A stretch of 64,000 bases of DNA from assembly GCF_019599265.1 (NCBI RefSeq), contig NZ_JAHZTC010000010.1, positions 62,001 to 126,000 of the forward strand, given 5' to 3'. This document shows positions 43,251-51,538 of this stretch, one piece after another. A program made the position numbers and the translations under genes. The notes under the pieces were generated by a model. The model worked only from the letters and a program-made list of their open reading frames with translations, did no database searches and was not told the DNA's origin. Numbering within the stretch: position 1 is the first letter of the stretch; each line of letters begins with the position of its first letter. Source of the stretch: Pontibacter sp. HSC-14F20 (GTDB taxonomy: Bacteria; Bacteroidota; Bacteroidia; Cytophagales; Hymenobacteraceae).

Positions 43251-43508
43251 ATGATTGCAACAGCAGACAAGACTATTGAGCGCGAGGTTATCCGCATCAT
43301 TAGCAAAACCAAGGAAATTAGACCTGCCCGTTTGCAGGCAAATGCCCGTCTGGAAAAGGATTTCGGCTTTGATATGGTGGATGTAGTAGATATCATCCTG
43401 GAGTTGGAGAAGAGTTTCCAGATTGTTATTCCGGATGAAGTTCCTATCAATACGGTGGGCGACTTTGTAGACTTTGTGGCATCGCATGCGATGCAGAAAG
43501 CCAGCTAA
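43251..43508 (+). CDS. Acyl-carrier-protein-like protein without the attachment serine
   Basis: 85 residues with the four-helix carrier pattern: EREVIRIISKTKEIRPARLQ, then ARLEKDFGFDMVDVVDIILE, then LEKSFQIVIPDEVPINTVGD. In real carriers the second helix starts D-S-L/V; here the position is M42 (FDMVDV). The 4'-phosphopantetheine cannot be attached at the usual site. It is the last gene of the efflux operon. Role unknown; possibly a protein-interaction module. Confidence 0.8.
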   Translation: MIATADKTIEREVIRIISKTKEIRPARLQANARLEKDFGFDMVDVVDIILELEKSFQIVIPDEVPINTVGDFVDFVASHAMQKAS

Positions 43509-43535
43509 CAGAAATTTTTAACGCTCTAAACAGAA

Positions 43536-43566
43536 GCGGCCGGGGTGCAAACCCCGGCCGCTTTTT
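43536..43566 (+). terminator. Terminator of the efflux operon
   Basis: GCGGCCGGGGT-GCAA-ACCCCGGCCGC followed by TTTTT: 11 GC-rich pairs. Confidence 0.92.
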
Positions 43567-43670
43567 ATTTGATAAACAACAGCACTAACAGACGAACAGC
43601 ACTCCTATGTAGTTGTCGTTGCGTACGTTTTCAAAAGTTATAGTAAGCGTTCTGTCAATAAGCAGTCGGG

Positions 43671-44411
43671 TTAGTAAATGGAAATACGGTAGGCTTTTAG
43701 CTTTTGGTCGAGCGCCTTTGAGTTAGGACATACCTTGTCGAGCAGCGACCAGAAACCCGGACCGTGGTTTTTCTCAATGGTGTGTGCCAGCTCATGCAGG
43801 ATCACATAGTCGCAAAGTGAGTCGGGCAGGCGCATCAGGTGCAGGTTCAGGTTGATGTTGTTCGTGTGCGAGCAACTTCCCCAACGCGACTTGGCGTTTT
43901 TGATGAACACATTCTGATAGTCGAAGCCAAACTTGTCGGCAAAAAACTTCACACGTTCCGGCAAATACCCTTTGGCCTCTTTACGGTAAGCCTCCTCAAT
44001 CGACTTGCGGATAAACTTCTGCACGTCGTTGTCGCGCACGTCTTTGTAGGCCGGATAGAACACGTTGATGTACCCGTTCTCGATCACGCAGCGCATGGTA
44101 TACTGGGCATGTGTAAGCAGGCGCAGGGAATGGCTGCGGGTCTTAAAATCAGTGTTGCCATCGTACATAGTCACGCGGGCTTCCTGCTGCTTCATGCGGG
44201 CCTGGTGCTCTTTTATCCAATCGCTCTTGGTATAAATAAGCTGTTCGGCTTTCTCAAAGCTGATATGGGGAGGCACTGCCACGCGTATACCTTTAATGGG
44301 GCGCACACTGATGCTAAGACGCTTGGCCTTGTCGCTTCGTTCGATCAGAACCTTCCCGATTCCGTCGATGTGAAGATTAACGGATGTTAGTCGTAGAAAT
44401 GATGAAGACAC
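43671..44411 (-). CDS. YgjP-like zinc metallopeptidase (DUF45)
   Basis: 246 residues. The zinc motif is VILHELAHTIEKNHGPGFW (HELAH plus a downstream His), preceded by KSRWGSCSHTNNINLNLHLM, which is characteristic of the YgjP/DUF45 family. The N-terminal part is beta-rich (VLIERSDKAKRLSISVRPIK). No signal peptide. The listed start is GTG 44411; no ATG is better placed. A promoter lies at 44447-44475. Confidence 0.88.
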   Translation of the reverse strand: MSSSFLRLTSVNLHIDGIGKVLIERSDKAKRLSISVRPIKGIRVAVPPHISFEKAEQLIYTKSDWIKEHQARMKQQEARVTMYDGNTDFKTRSHSLRLLTHAQYTMRCVIENGYINVFYPAYKDVRDNDVQKFIRKSIEEAYRKEAKGYLPERVKFFADKFGFDYQNVFIKNAKSRWGSCSHTNNINLNLHLMRLPDSLCDYVILHELAHTIEKNHGPGFWSLLDKVCPNSKALDQKLKAYRISIY

Positions 44412-44446
44412 CTTGGCTAAAAGTTAAAAATACACAATCATCAGTC

Positions 44447-44475
44447 CAAATATAGAAAATTAATTCCTTAAGAAA
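44447..44475 (-). promoter_or_regulatory. Promoter of the YgjP-like gene
   Basis: On the minus strand TTTC-N17-TATATTTG; the -7 box is a full TAnnTTTG match 36 bases before the start. Confidence 0.5.
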
Positions 44476-44623
44476 CTAATCGTCAGACGGCTTTTTTCTA
44501 AAACTTTTAAATTTTCTGTATTTGAATAGTACTATATTGTGTAGGCGTTATGTATTTTTTTAAGCCATGTTACGGGCTTATCTGGCCTGCTGCTATACCT
44601 TCCTGAGGCGCTAAAATGGCATA

Positions 44624-44652
44624 AAAAAAGCTGCCTCCGGGGCAGCTTTTTT
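44624..44652. terminator. Terminator hairpin
   Basis: AAAAAAGCTGCC-TCCGG-GGCAGCTTTTTT; serves the minus-strand YkvA-like gene. Confidence 0.85.
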
Positions 44653-44673
44653 CAATTCGTACTGTTAACCTGG

Positions 44674-45357
44674 CTAGCGAATATTGCCGCCTTCCGGCAG
44701 GTCGTCGTGCGGGTCTTTGGCTACACGGCTGCTGTCGGTTGTGGCGGCGCGCACGATTGGCTCATGGTGCCCTTTTTCTTCGCTACTTTGTCCCTGTGAA
44801 ACGCCTTCGTATTGTACTTCAGTTGTGCCGGCAGGCTGGTCGCTGTACTTAGGGGTGCCAAAAGAACTATCGGCATGGTGCGGCTCCATGATATGTACAG
44901 ATTTCTGATGAGCCAGACGATCCTCGTCCCACTCTTTGAATTTGTCAAGCTCCGACTTAATGCTGGTCATGAACCAGGCAAGCAAAGTTGCATCGTCCAG
45001 TAGACCGATAACAGGTATAAAGTCAGGTATAAGATCAATCGGCATCAGGAAGTAAAGGATGACAGCGATACCTCCAACAAGCGTCGTGTTGGGTATACCT
45101 TTGTACTCGCCGTTTATCGCAGACTTGATCATGTGCGAAAGCACCTGGAAGCTTTCCCATACCTCGGCGGCAATGGATCCCAGGCTTTTCTTGGCGGTGG
45201 CCTTCTTAAAGGCGTCGTTCAAAAGCTTGATAACCTGCGAAGGGTGCTCCAGATACTTCTCGGCCTTTTTGAGGATGTTCTTAAACAGAGGGCTCTGGGA
45301 AATGGTCTTTCCGTCCGGGCTTTGTTGTTGCTGGTTTTGCGTATTCTGATCTGTCAT
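44674..45357 (-). CDS. YkvA family (DUF1232) membrane protein
   Basis: 227 residues. The core VGGIAVILYFLMPIDLIPDF then IPVIGLLDDATLLAWFM is the DUF1232 signature (P-x-D-L-I-P-D, GxxDD). A Gln-rich start (MTDQNTQNQQQQSPDG) and a disordered, charged C-terminal tail (~150-227) flank it. One or two membrane segments. Function unknown. Confidence 0.87.
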   Translation of the reverse strand: MTDQNTQNQQQQSPDGKTISQSPLFKNILKKAEKYLEHPSQVIKLLNDAFKKATAKKSLGSIAAEVWESFQVLSHMIKSAINGEYKGIPNTTLVGGIAVILYFLMPIDLIPDFIPVIGLLDDATLLAWFMTSIKSELDKFKEWDEDRLAHQKSVHIMEPHHADSSFGTPKYSDQPAGTTEVQYEGVSQGQSSEEKGHHEPIVRAATTDSSRVAKDPHDDLPEGGNIR

Positions 45358-45479
45358 AAAGTGTCTGTGATTTTGGATGGCCCCAGTTCAGGGGTTATGC
45401 GAATCGGGCGCAAGTTGCTCAACTCTTAACAAGCTTCCTATACCTTGCTACAAGTAATTTTGTTCTATCCTGTAAACGA

Positions 45480-45511
45480 AAAACGGGCGCATTATGCTGC
45501 CACCCGTTCTT
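45480..45511 (-). terminator. Probable terminator of the NlpC/P60 gene
   Basis: AACGGG...CCCGTT, six pairs with a long loop and an A-run on the left. Weak but well placed. Confidence 0.4.
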
Positions 45512-45536
45512 AAATTTTCTTCACGAAGGTATAGCG

Positions 45537-46160
45537 CTAATCTACACGGCCCGCCGCATAATAGTAGTTGCGGTAGTAGGGCTCTTTCAGCGAGCTAACC
45601 ATCACGCCTCCGCTTGTGGCAGAGTGCACAAACTTGTTGTCCTTTAGGTAGATGCCCACATGAAAGATCGGTTGCCTGGGGCTGCGGCGGAAGAATACCA
45701 GATCGCCGGTGCGTATACTGTCTTTGCGGATGCGGGTGACGTCGTCGAACATGGAGCGGGAACTGCGGCTCAGGTCGATGCCGTATACGTCGCTGTAGAC
45801 GCGGGTTACAAAACCGGAGCAGTCGGTGCCCCTTTTGGAGCTGCTGCCATAGCTGTAAGGTGTGCCCAGCCACTTGGTTATGGTTTCGAGCAGATCCTTG
45901 TCCTCGTTGTAATCAAGTTTCAGTCCGAGTTTGCGGGAGTAGCGCTGGTAGAAGGCCGAGTCTATAGGTTCGCTTAGGTCTAGTGGTATAGGTGGTAGCT
46001 CGAGCGCTCTGGCAATGTCCTCTCCGGTCTGGACAGGGTATAGCATGAGAGCAACCGTTTCTGTTTTGACTGGCGTCGACTCCGGCTTTTTTACTTCGTA
46101 GAAGAAAGAAAGAGCAATGGAGATAAGGGCCAGAATACTCAGTATGATTGTTTTTGTCAT
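45537..46160 (-). CDS. NlpC/P60 (C40) cell-wall endopeptidase
   Basis: 207 residues from ATG 46160 (MTKTIILSILALISIALSFF; ATG 46172 also possible). An N-terminal membrane anchor is followed by a linker. The C40 domain (~95-205) has LGTPYSYGSSSKRGTDCSGF (catalytic Cys), then DLVFFRRSPRQPIFHVGIYL (catalytic His) and KFVHSATSGGVMVSS. It cuts peptide stems of peptidoglycan in the periplasm. Confidence 0.91.
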   Translation of the reverse strand: MTKTIILSILALISIALSFFYEVKKPESTPVKTETVALMLYPVQTGEDIARALELPPIPLDLSEPIDSAFYQRYSRKLGLKLDYNEDKDLLETITKWLGTPYSYGSSSKRGTDCSGFVTRVYSDVYGIDLSRSSRSMFDDVTRIRKDSIRTGDLVFFRRSPRQPIFHVGIYLKDNKFVHSATSGGVMVSSLKEPYYRNYYYAAGRVD

Positions 46161-46452
46161 AGGGTTTAGCATGTTTAACACTGCCGTGGCAGCAAACTTT
46201 GTCACCGTATGGTTGTAGAGTGGTATAGGTCTGGAAATGCAATTTATACCCTGCAACCTGTCCGCCCGATACAAATATTGGCGAACAAGGTAGCAAAAGT
46301 AGGTACAATTTTCTAAACTGGCAATATACTAAACCGCTGATGTTCACGGGAAACAGGTATAGGGTTTGCCATTAAAGCTGCTACGTTCGCTCGGTTTTGC
46401 GCTTTGGGATGTAACTCTCAGGGATATTTTATTCAGGTATAAGCTTACAAAA

Positions 46453-46830
46453 ATGAAGTATAAAATTGTGGAGAACTCGCCCTTTGCGCGCATTGCCCGC
46501 CTGGTGCTCAAGAGCAGCAATGTGGCCATGGTGCTGGGCAAAACCATACACCTGAGTGGTGTGAAACGCGACGGCTTTCTAAAAGACAAAAGCTGGCTGG
46601 CGCACGAGCTTTGCCACATCCGGCAGTTTCAGGAACACGGCTACCTGCGTTTCCTTTGGCTATACCTGCGCGAGTCGATGCGGGTGGGTTACTACAACAA
46701 CAAGTACGAAGTGGAGGCCCGCATTGCCGGTTTGAAGGGTGAAATTGATTTACCGGTGGCCCAAAAAGCAGACAGCTCGATCAAACCGACCGAACTGCCT
46801 TTGCCAATTGATATTAAAAAAGAAGTTTAG
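46453..46830 (+). CDS. DUF4157-like protein with HELCH metal motif
   Basis: 125 residues from ATG 46453 (MKYKIVENSPFARIARLVLK); the frame is open upstream to 46366 and a longer start cannot be excluded. KTIHLSGVKRDGFLKDKSWL, then AHELCHIRQFQEHGYLRFLW and GYYNNKYEVEARIA resemble small DUF4157-type putative metallopeptidases (HExxH-like, HELCH, with a downstream EVEA glutamate). It may bind zinc; activity unproven. Confidence 0.75.
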   Translation: MKYKIVENSPFARIARLVLKSSNVAMVLGKTIHLSGVKRDGFLKDKSWLAHELCHIRQFQEHGYLRFLWLYLRESMRVGYYNNKYEVEARIAGLKGEIDLPVAQKADSSIKPTELPLPIDIKKEV

Positions 46831-46831
46831 T

Positions 46832-47467
46832 CTACGCTTCGCGCCATTTGATGGTGCAACCGATCGCCTTCGTGTTCGGCTGGCTCACGGCTTTACCGGC
46901 TACCAATTCGTCCAGCGCAGCCTCGGCGTATTTCTTTTTTACCTTCTCCGGCTCACGTGAATTATCGTCTATGGTGCCAATGTAAGCTACTTTGAACGTG
47001 CCGTCTTTTTGCTTGTCTACCACATACAGATGCGGTGTGCGGGTGGCACCGTAGGCTTTGGTAATTTCCTGCGTTTCGTCATACACATACGGGAAAGGGA
47101 ATTTTTTCTCCTTGGCACGCACCTGCATGTGTTTGTAAGAGTCCTTTGGCGATTCCTTCACATCGTTAGGGTTGATAGCTATAACCGGGTAGCCTTTGGG
47201 CGCATACTTGTTGTGCAGATCGATGATGCGGTCTTCGTAAGCTACAGAGTAGGGGCAGGTGTTACATGTAAAGGTCACGATAAAGCCTTTGGCATCTTTG
47301 TAGTCGGCCATCGAAACCATTTTGCCATCCACGTTCTTCAGTTTAAAGTCGCGGGCCGTGTCGCCTACCTGGTAACCGGAGTTGTTGGAGGCAGGTATAG
47401 CTGCCATCAGCACACCCACCAGCAGCAGGCAGGCCATGTAAAGGAACGGTATTCGGTTATTCTTCAT
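46832..47467 (-). CDS. Exported redoxin/thioredoxin-like protein
   Basis: 211 residues. N-terminal signal or anchor (MKNNRIPFLYMACLLLVGVL). AhpC/TSA-like domain: VGDTARDFKLKNVDGKMVSM, GFIVTFTCNTCPYSVAYEDR (CxxC as CNTC), NPNDVKESPKDSYKHM and RTPHLYVVDKQ. This resembles peroxiredoxin-related thioredoxin-like proteins (PRX-like 1). Convergent with the DUF4157-like gene. Located 20 bases downstream of the TlpA-like gene, so the two are probably cotranscribed. Confidence 0.88.
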   Translation of the reverse strand: MKNNRIPFLYMACLLLVGVLMAAIPASNNSGYQVGDTARDFKLKNVDGKMVSMADYKDAKGFIVTFTCNTCPYSVAYEDRIIDLHNKYAPKGYPVIAINPNDVKESPKDSYKHMQVRAKEKKFPFPYVYDETQEITKAYGATRTPHLYVVDKQKDGTFKVAYIGTIDDNSREPEKVKKKYAEAALDELVAGKAVSQPNTKAIGCTIKWREA

Positions 47468-47487
47468 AGTTATGGATTTGTTTGAGG

Positions 47488-47985
47488 TTATAGTTTATAC
47501 TTGGTGATCAGTTCCTGAAGTTCCTGCTCCGAAATTTCGCGTTCAATAAACTTGTACTGCCCGCGCTTGTTGTTGAAAAACATGGTGGCAGGTATAGCAC
47601 CCGACCACTTCGGCTCAATGCGGTCGATCCACGTGTTGCCGTCGGGCTCGTCGAGCAGGTATAGCTGCGACTGCAGGTTGCGTTTCTTCACAAAAGGCAG
47701 CACACGCTTCTCCTTGTCCTGCACAGCATCCATACTCACCAGAATTACGCGCACGGGCTGGTCTTTGTATTTTGCGTTAGCAGCCTCAAAATAAGGTATT
47801 TCTTTGATGCAGGGCTTGCACCACGTGGCCCAGAAATTCACCACATACAGCGTATCGTGCGGCGCCTGGCGTAGCTCCTGTAACTGATCGAACTTGATGG
47901 TGGTAACGGTTTGGGCCTGTGCTGCTGTGCTGGAGATAAAGCCCAGTGCCAACAGTAAAATAAGTTGTTTCAGATATACGGTCAT
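47488..47985 (-). CDS. TlpA-like periplasmic thioredoxin
   Basis: 165 residues. Signal peptide MTVYLKQLILLLALGFISST then AAQAQ. VVNFWATWCKPCIKEIPYFE gives active site CKPC, and SGAIPATMFFNNKRG contains the cis-proline. Likely a reductant for periplasmic proteins; operon partner of the redoxin downstream. Confidence 0.91.
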   Translation of the reverse strand: MTVYLKQLILLLALGFISSTAAQAQTVTTIKFDQLQELRQAPHDTLYVVNFWATWCKPCIKEIPYFEAANAKYKDQPVRVILVSMDAVQDKEKRVLPFVKKRNLQSQLYLLDEPDGNTWIDRIEPKWSGAIPATMFFNNKRGQYKFIEREISEQELQELITKYKL

Positions 47986-48099
47986 GGCATTATAACGAAA
48001 GAGGAAGCAGGGCTATTGCTGCTTTTTGTTCTAACAATTTGCCCTCCAAATCGTTTTGAATAAGCTATACGCATGTTAAACTAAAAAAATGAACTTAGA

Positions 48100-48657
48100 A
48101 TGGCTAATAATCTGAAAGGAAAAAAGATAGCAATCGTAGTAACCGATGGATTTGAGCAGGTAGAGCTAACCGAACCGAAAAAAGCCCTGGAAGAGGCCGG
48201 TGCTGAAACGCACCTCATTGCCCTGAAAGAAGGCGAAGTAAAAGGCTGGAACCACACCGACTGGGGTGACAAATTCAAGGTAGACAAAACCATAGACAAT
48301 GTAAATGCCGATGACTACAACGGCCTTTTGCTGCCCGGCGGTGTGATGAGTCCTGATAAGCTACGCGTGAACGAGCAGGTGGTAAGCTTTGTGAGCAAGT
48401 TCATGGAAAGCGGAAAACCGGTCGCCGCCATCTGCCACGGCCCCTGGACGCTAATTGAGACCGGCAAACTGAAGGGCAAAAAAATGACCAGCTACCATAC
48501 CTTAAAAACTGACCTGAATAACGCCGGTGCCGAGTGGGTGGACCAGGAAGTGGTAGTGGATAATGGCTTGGTGACGAGCCGCAAACCGGACGATATACCT
48601 GCCTTCAACAAAAAGATAATTGAGGAGTTTGCCGAAGGCCGCCACGAGCCGCGCTAA
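48100..48657 (+). CDS. DJ-1/PfpI family protein (type 1 glutamine amidotransferase-like)
   Basis: 185 residues. KIAIVVTDGFEQVELTEPKK, LLLPGGVMSPDKLR and VAAICHGPWTLIETGKLKGK with the nucleophile Cys in AICHG, followed by SYHTLKTDL. Matches YhbO/PfpI proteins, reported as proteases or protein deglycases; activity is contested. Cytoplasmic. Followed by the 21-bp-stem hairpin at 48677. Confidence 0.92.
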   Translation: MANNLKGKKIAIVVTDGFEQVELTEPKKALEEAGAETHLIALKEGEVKGWNHTDWGDKFKVDKTIDNVNADDYNGLLLPGGVMSPDKLRVNEQVVSFVSKFMESGKPVAAICHGPWTLIETGKLKGKKMTSYHTLKTDLNNAGAEWVDQEVVVDNGLVTSRKPDDIPAFNKKIIEEFAEGRHEPR

Positions 48658-48676
48658 GTACGATCTGGAGTTGATA

Positions 48677-48722
48677 AAAAGCCGTTGCGCTATACCTAAA
48701 CAGGTATAGCGCAACGGCTTTT
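48677..48722. terminator. Terminator whose stem contains the iterated motif on both arms
   Basis: Perfect 21-bp stem (48677-48697 with 48702-48722), four-base loop AAAC. The top of the stem is CTATACCT / AGGTATAG, and the base ends AAAA/TTTT. Serves both the PfpI gene and the convergent gene at 48781. Confidence 0.92.
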
Positions 48723-48780
48723 GTTATACCTATACCTTAGCTAGGTATGAGGGGACAATTTGAGTTAGAACTTAAAGGCC

Positions 48781-49326
48781 CTACTGCAGCAGGCGCAGCA
48801 GTTGTTCGGAGCGACCATCCAGCAGCACAACCAACGTAATATCGAGTATCAGCAGAAAGAATGCCTGCAGCGTAATTGCCTGCCCGTAGCCGAGGTATTG
48901 CTCTGCCTTTGGCGAACTCAGGGAGCTTTCTTTGAGGTAGGCAGCCAGCATCAGAAAAGCAAGGTCCAGGCCGATGCTCAAGTATAGCAGCTTCAAAACC
49001 CACTGGTGGTAGTCCACGGTTTCGGGCAAAGTGCGCGCGCCTGCGTCTACCGACAAGGTATAATAGAGCGAGCCGCCCGCGATGATCAGGTTGACGATGT
49101 TCCAGTAAATATTCATCTGGAAAAAGTAGCGCCTGTTACGCGACGACTTGGTGAGTTTGATGCTGCTAATCAGGATGTTGATCAGTGCCCAAAGCCCCAG
49201 TGCCAGCATCCCGAACTTCAGCGTCTCTGCCTGTTCTAAGTTAAATGCCGCTATGGCGTTGCCCTGGGCGTTGGCCGTGAGGCAGAGTAGCAAAAGCGGC
49301 AACAGGCAAAGGTATTTTCTCATCAT
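48781..49326 (-). CDS. Membrane protein with signal peptide, four helices
   Basis: 181 residues. Signal peptide (MMRKYLCLLPLLLLCLTANA), then helices at about 42-58, 70-90, 105-130 and 145-165. INILISSIKLTKSSRNRRYF, YWNIVNLIIAGGSLYYTL and GYGQAITLQAFFLLILD are distinctive; I think it belongs to a small Bacteroidota family (possibly DUF6992). Function unknown. Confidence 0.6.
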   Translation of the reverse strand: MMRKYLCLLPLLLLCLTANAQGNAIAAFNLEQAETLKFGMLALGLWALINILISSIKLTKSSRNRRYFFQMNIYWNIVNLIIAGGSLYYTLSVDAGARTLPETVDYHQWVLKLLYLSIGLDLAFLMLAAYLKESSLSSPKAEQYLGYGQAITLQAFFLLILDITLVVLLDGRSEQLLRLLQ

Positions 49327-49450
49327 ATGTTCACAATTGGTTTGTGTAGGAACGTATTGTGGGTGAGTTTAGCATAGCTGAGCCGGAATAAATGTAGGAA
49401 CAGTACAATTGCTGTAACGCAGTTGCAGGTATAAGTGTTTGCTGTGCAGT

Positions 49451-50173
49451 TTATTGGCGGTGGGCTACTATGTCAAGTCCAATATTTACAGCCGGGTATA
49501 TCGTCCTGTTTCCGAGCGATTTGTCAGCACCATAATTGAGCTTCCAGTGTGTGCGGTCGATGTTGAAGTTGGCTCGGGCGCGCAACAGGGTATCTACCAA
49601 TTCAACTTTGGCCGGAAAACTGATGCTTTTAGTGATATCCTTTATGGTAAGGTTGCCTGTTATTTTGTGGTTAGGGTCTTGGATGCGCAACTGTTTTGTA
49701 TTCCCTGCCGTGGCTGGCGCCTCTTGTCGGTCCGTGCTGTCGTATGGGGCAATGGAGGTAATTACAAAGGAAGCGGCAGGGTATTGCTCTACGGCAAAAA
49801 ATTCGGTAGAGCGCAGGTGGGTTGTCAGTTTCGTGTTCCCTGCCTTGTCAATAGACTTATCATCCGAACGCACACTGGCCATGTCAAAGATCACTTTCCC
49901 GCCATGCAGCTCGCCATTGTGCAGCGTAATTCTGCCCTGCCTGATAGGTATAAGGCCATTATGACGGCCCGTCACTTTGGCGCCTATCCAGGTAACGGAG
50001 CTTGCAGTCGTATCTATCTGAAAGGTCTGGTCATTATTAAACGGAGCCATGTAGCGTACGGCAGCACCCACTTCGGCTTCGTCAGTATTTACAGTGGTGT
50101 CGCAGGCCATACCGGCAATTGCCAACAGAGCCCAAAGTAAGGTATAGAGCGGTTGTGGTCTGTACGTGTTCAT
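49451..50173 (-). CDS. YceI family lipoprotein
   Basis: 240 residues from ATG 50173 (MNTYRPQPLYTLLWALLAIA); an upstream ATG at 50254 is less likely. The signal ends AGMAC, a lipobox. The lipocalin-like YceI barrel reads FQIDTTASSVTWIGAKVTGR, GKVIFDMASVRSDD, HLRSTEFFAVEQYPAASFVI and GNLTIKDITKSISFPAKVE. These domains bind isoprenoid or other lipophilic molecules in the periplasm. Confidence 0.9.
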   Translation of the reverse strand: MNTYRPQPLYTLLWALLAIAGMACDTTVNTDEAEVGAAVRYMAPFNNDQTFQIDTTASSVTWIGAKVTGRHNGLIPIRQGRITLHNGELHGGKVIFDMASVRSDDKSIDKAGNTKLTTHLRSTEFFAVEQYPAASFVITSIAPYDSTDRQEAPATAGNTKQLRIQDPNHKITGNLTIKDITKSISFPAKVELVDTLLRARANFNIDRTHWKLNYGADKSLGNRTIYPAVNIGLDIVAHRQ

Positions 50174-50297
50174 AATTTTAAGCACTGTGTCCGGCAACAC
50201 AGGGGGTGGTTTTAGCATTGTCTCAACATTATAAAATACGTCATACATAGACAAATAGCTAAAAATGAGCGTGCTATACCTTAACTAAAACAAAAAA

Positions 50298-50318
50298 GGG
50301 ACCTGTTGCCAGGTCCCT
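50298..50318 (-). terminator. Terminator of the outer-membrane barrel gene
   Basis: AGGGACCT-GTTGC-CAGGTCCCT with AAAAAA on the left, i.e. a U-run for the minus-strand transcript from 50348. Confidence 0.8.
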
Positions 50319-50347
50319 GAATAGAGAAGATCGGAGGTGCGTAATGT

Positions 50348-50977
50348 TTAAAAGCCAAGGCCCAGGTATACCTGAAATACGCCGTGTTTTATATCCTGAT
50401 TGATCTTCTGTCCCTGATTAGTTTCCTTCCGAAGGTCCTCCAACCCCAGGTTATAGCGGGCACCCAGCCTGAAGATGCTCAATCGTGCTTCGGCTCCGGC
50501 CGCTATGCCATAGGCAAAGGTATTGAGTGGTTCTATACCCACTTCCGTGTCTTCTTCTTTGGCTGACATCAGCACACCTACCTGCGGACCAAAGTGCACG
50601 CTCACATTCTCCGTGATATTAAAAACGGCCAGAATCGGCACTTCCAGGTAGTCGAAGCGGAAGGTGGAGTCGTTGCGCTCGATGCCTTTGCGGGAGTAAA
50701 GCGCCTCGGGCTGTATAGAGAATACATTGCCTAACGAAAACTGGGTATAGACACCAGCATGGAAAGTGGTGAGGCCGCTGAAATTGCCCAACACCTCTTT
50801 GTCGCTGCCGCGAAGGGTGGCAAAGTTCACGCCGCCTTTTATGCCAAATCCTGAGTTAGAGCCAGTCCCGCTAAACAGGTTGTGATTTTGCTGTCCTGCC
50901 GAGGGACCATAGTCTGACTGGGCAAAAGTAACTGTTGAGATCAGGCAGGCAATTAGGAAAAGTATGGGTTTTTTCAT
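50348..50977 (-). CDS. Outer-membrane beta-barrel protein (porin family, PorT-like)
   Basis: 209 residues. Signal peptide MKKPILFLIACLISTVTFAQ. FGIKGGVNFATLRGSDKEVL, FHAGVYTQFSLGNVFSIQPE, ALYSRKGIERND and a terminal VFQVYLGLGF give an eight-stranded barrel with aromatic end, typical of OMP_b-brl_2 proteins of Bacteroidota. Specific function unknown. Confidence 0.87.
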   Translation of the reverse strand: MKKPILFLIACLISTVTFAQSDYGPSAGQQNHNLFSGTGSNSGFGIKGGVNFATLRGSDKEVLGNFSGLTTFHAGVYTQFSLGNVFSIQPEALYSRKGIERNDSTFRFDYLEVPILAVFNITENVSVHFGPQVGVLMSAKEEDTEVGIEPLNTFAYGIAAGAEARLSIFRLGARYNLGLEDLRKETNQGQKINQDIKHGVFQVYLGLGF

Positions 50978-51247
50978 CGTGTTGGGTCATTGGTTTCTGT
51001 GAGAGCCTGCCACGGGCAGACCAAAGTATGAATTTTATATATGTATAGCTATATATCGTTTTAGAGTAATGAAGGTTGCATGCGACTTTCGTTCAGACGA
51101 TTAGGTATAGCTTTTGGGAGAGATGAATTGAAAGCAGATGGCGCGTTTTTTGCACTGCTCCCTGTAAAGCCTGACCCAGGGGATTTGCTAAATAGAAGAG
51201 GAGGAGATTAAAATTTACCTGAAATTAACATAGAGTTAACATGAATT

Positions 51248-51504
51248 GGTGGATAATTCACCATAATCAACATAGTTATCCACATTTTTCCACATTCTGA
51301 ATGTGCATTTGTGGGCAATTATATAGGGTTTCATGAATTTATGCACTGGTGTGCATAGGGTGCTTTACATAATGTTGTGCGTACATAATTGCACTGAAAA
51401 TCAGGTGTAAGCGGTGCGAAACAGCGCCATAAAGCAGACCAGAATCTGATAATGCAAGAGCAGGTTTAGACGCTTGCTCCAAAGTAAAATGAGGTGGTGG
51501 ATAA
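51248..51504. other. Candidate replication origin (cluster of DnaA-box-like 9-mers)
   Basis: A 561-bp gene-free, AT-rich interval (50978-51538) contains one perfect DnaA box TTATCCACA (51276-51284). One-mismatch boxes on either strand lie at 51248-51256, 51286-51294, 51339-51347, 51350-51358 and 51496-51504; a two-mismatch box is at 51310-51318. Boxes 51339 and 51350 form an inverted pair (TATGCAC-TGGT-GTGCATA). TTAACAT occurs twice just upstream in AT-rich DNA that could unwind. No dnaA is in the window. Confidence 0.5.
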
Positions 51505-51538
51505 ACCAGATTCGGTGTATAAATGTTAATTTTACACG

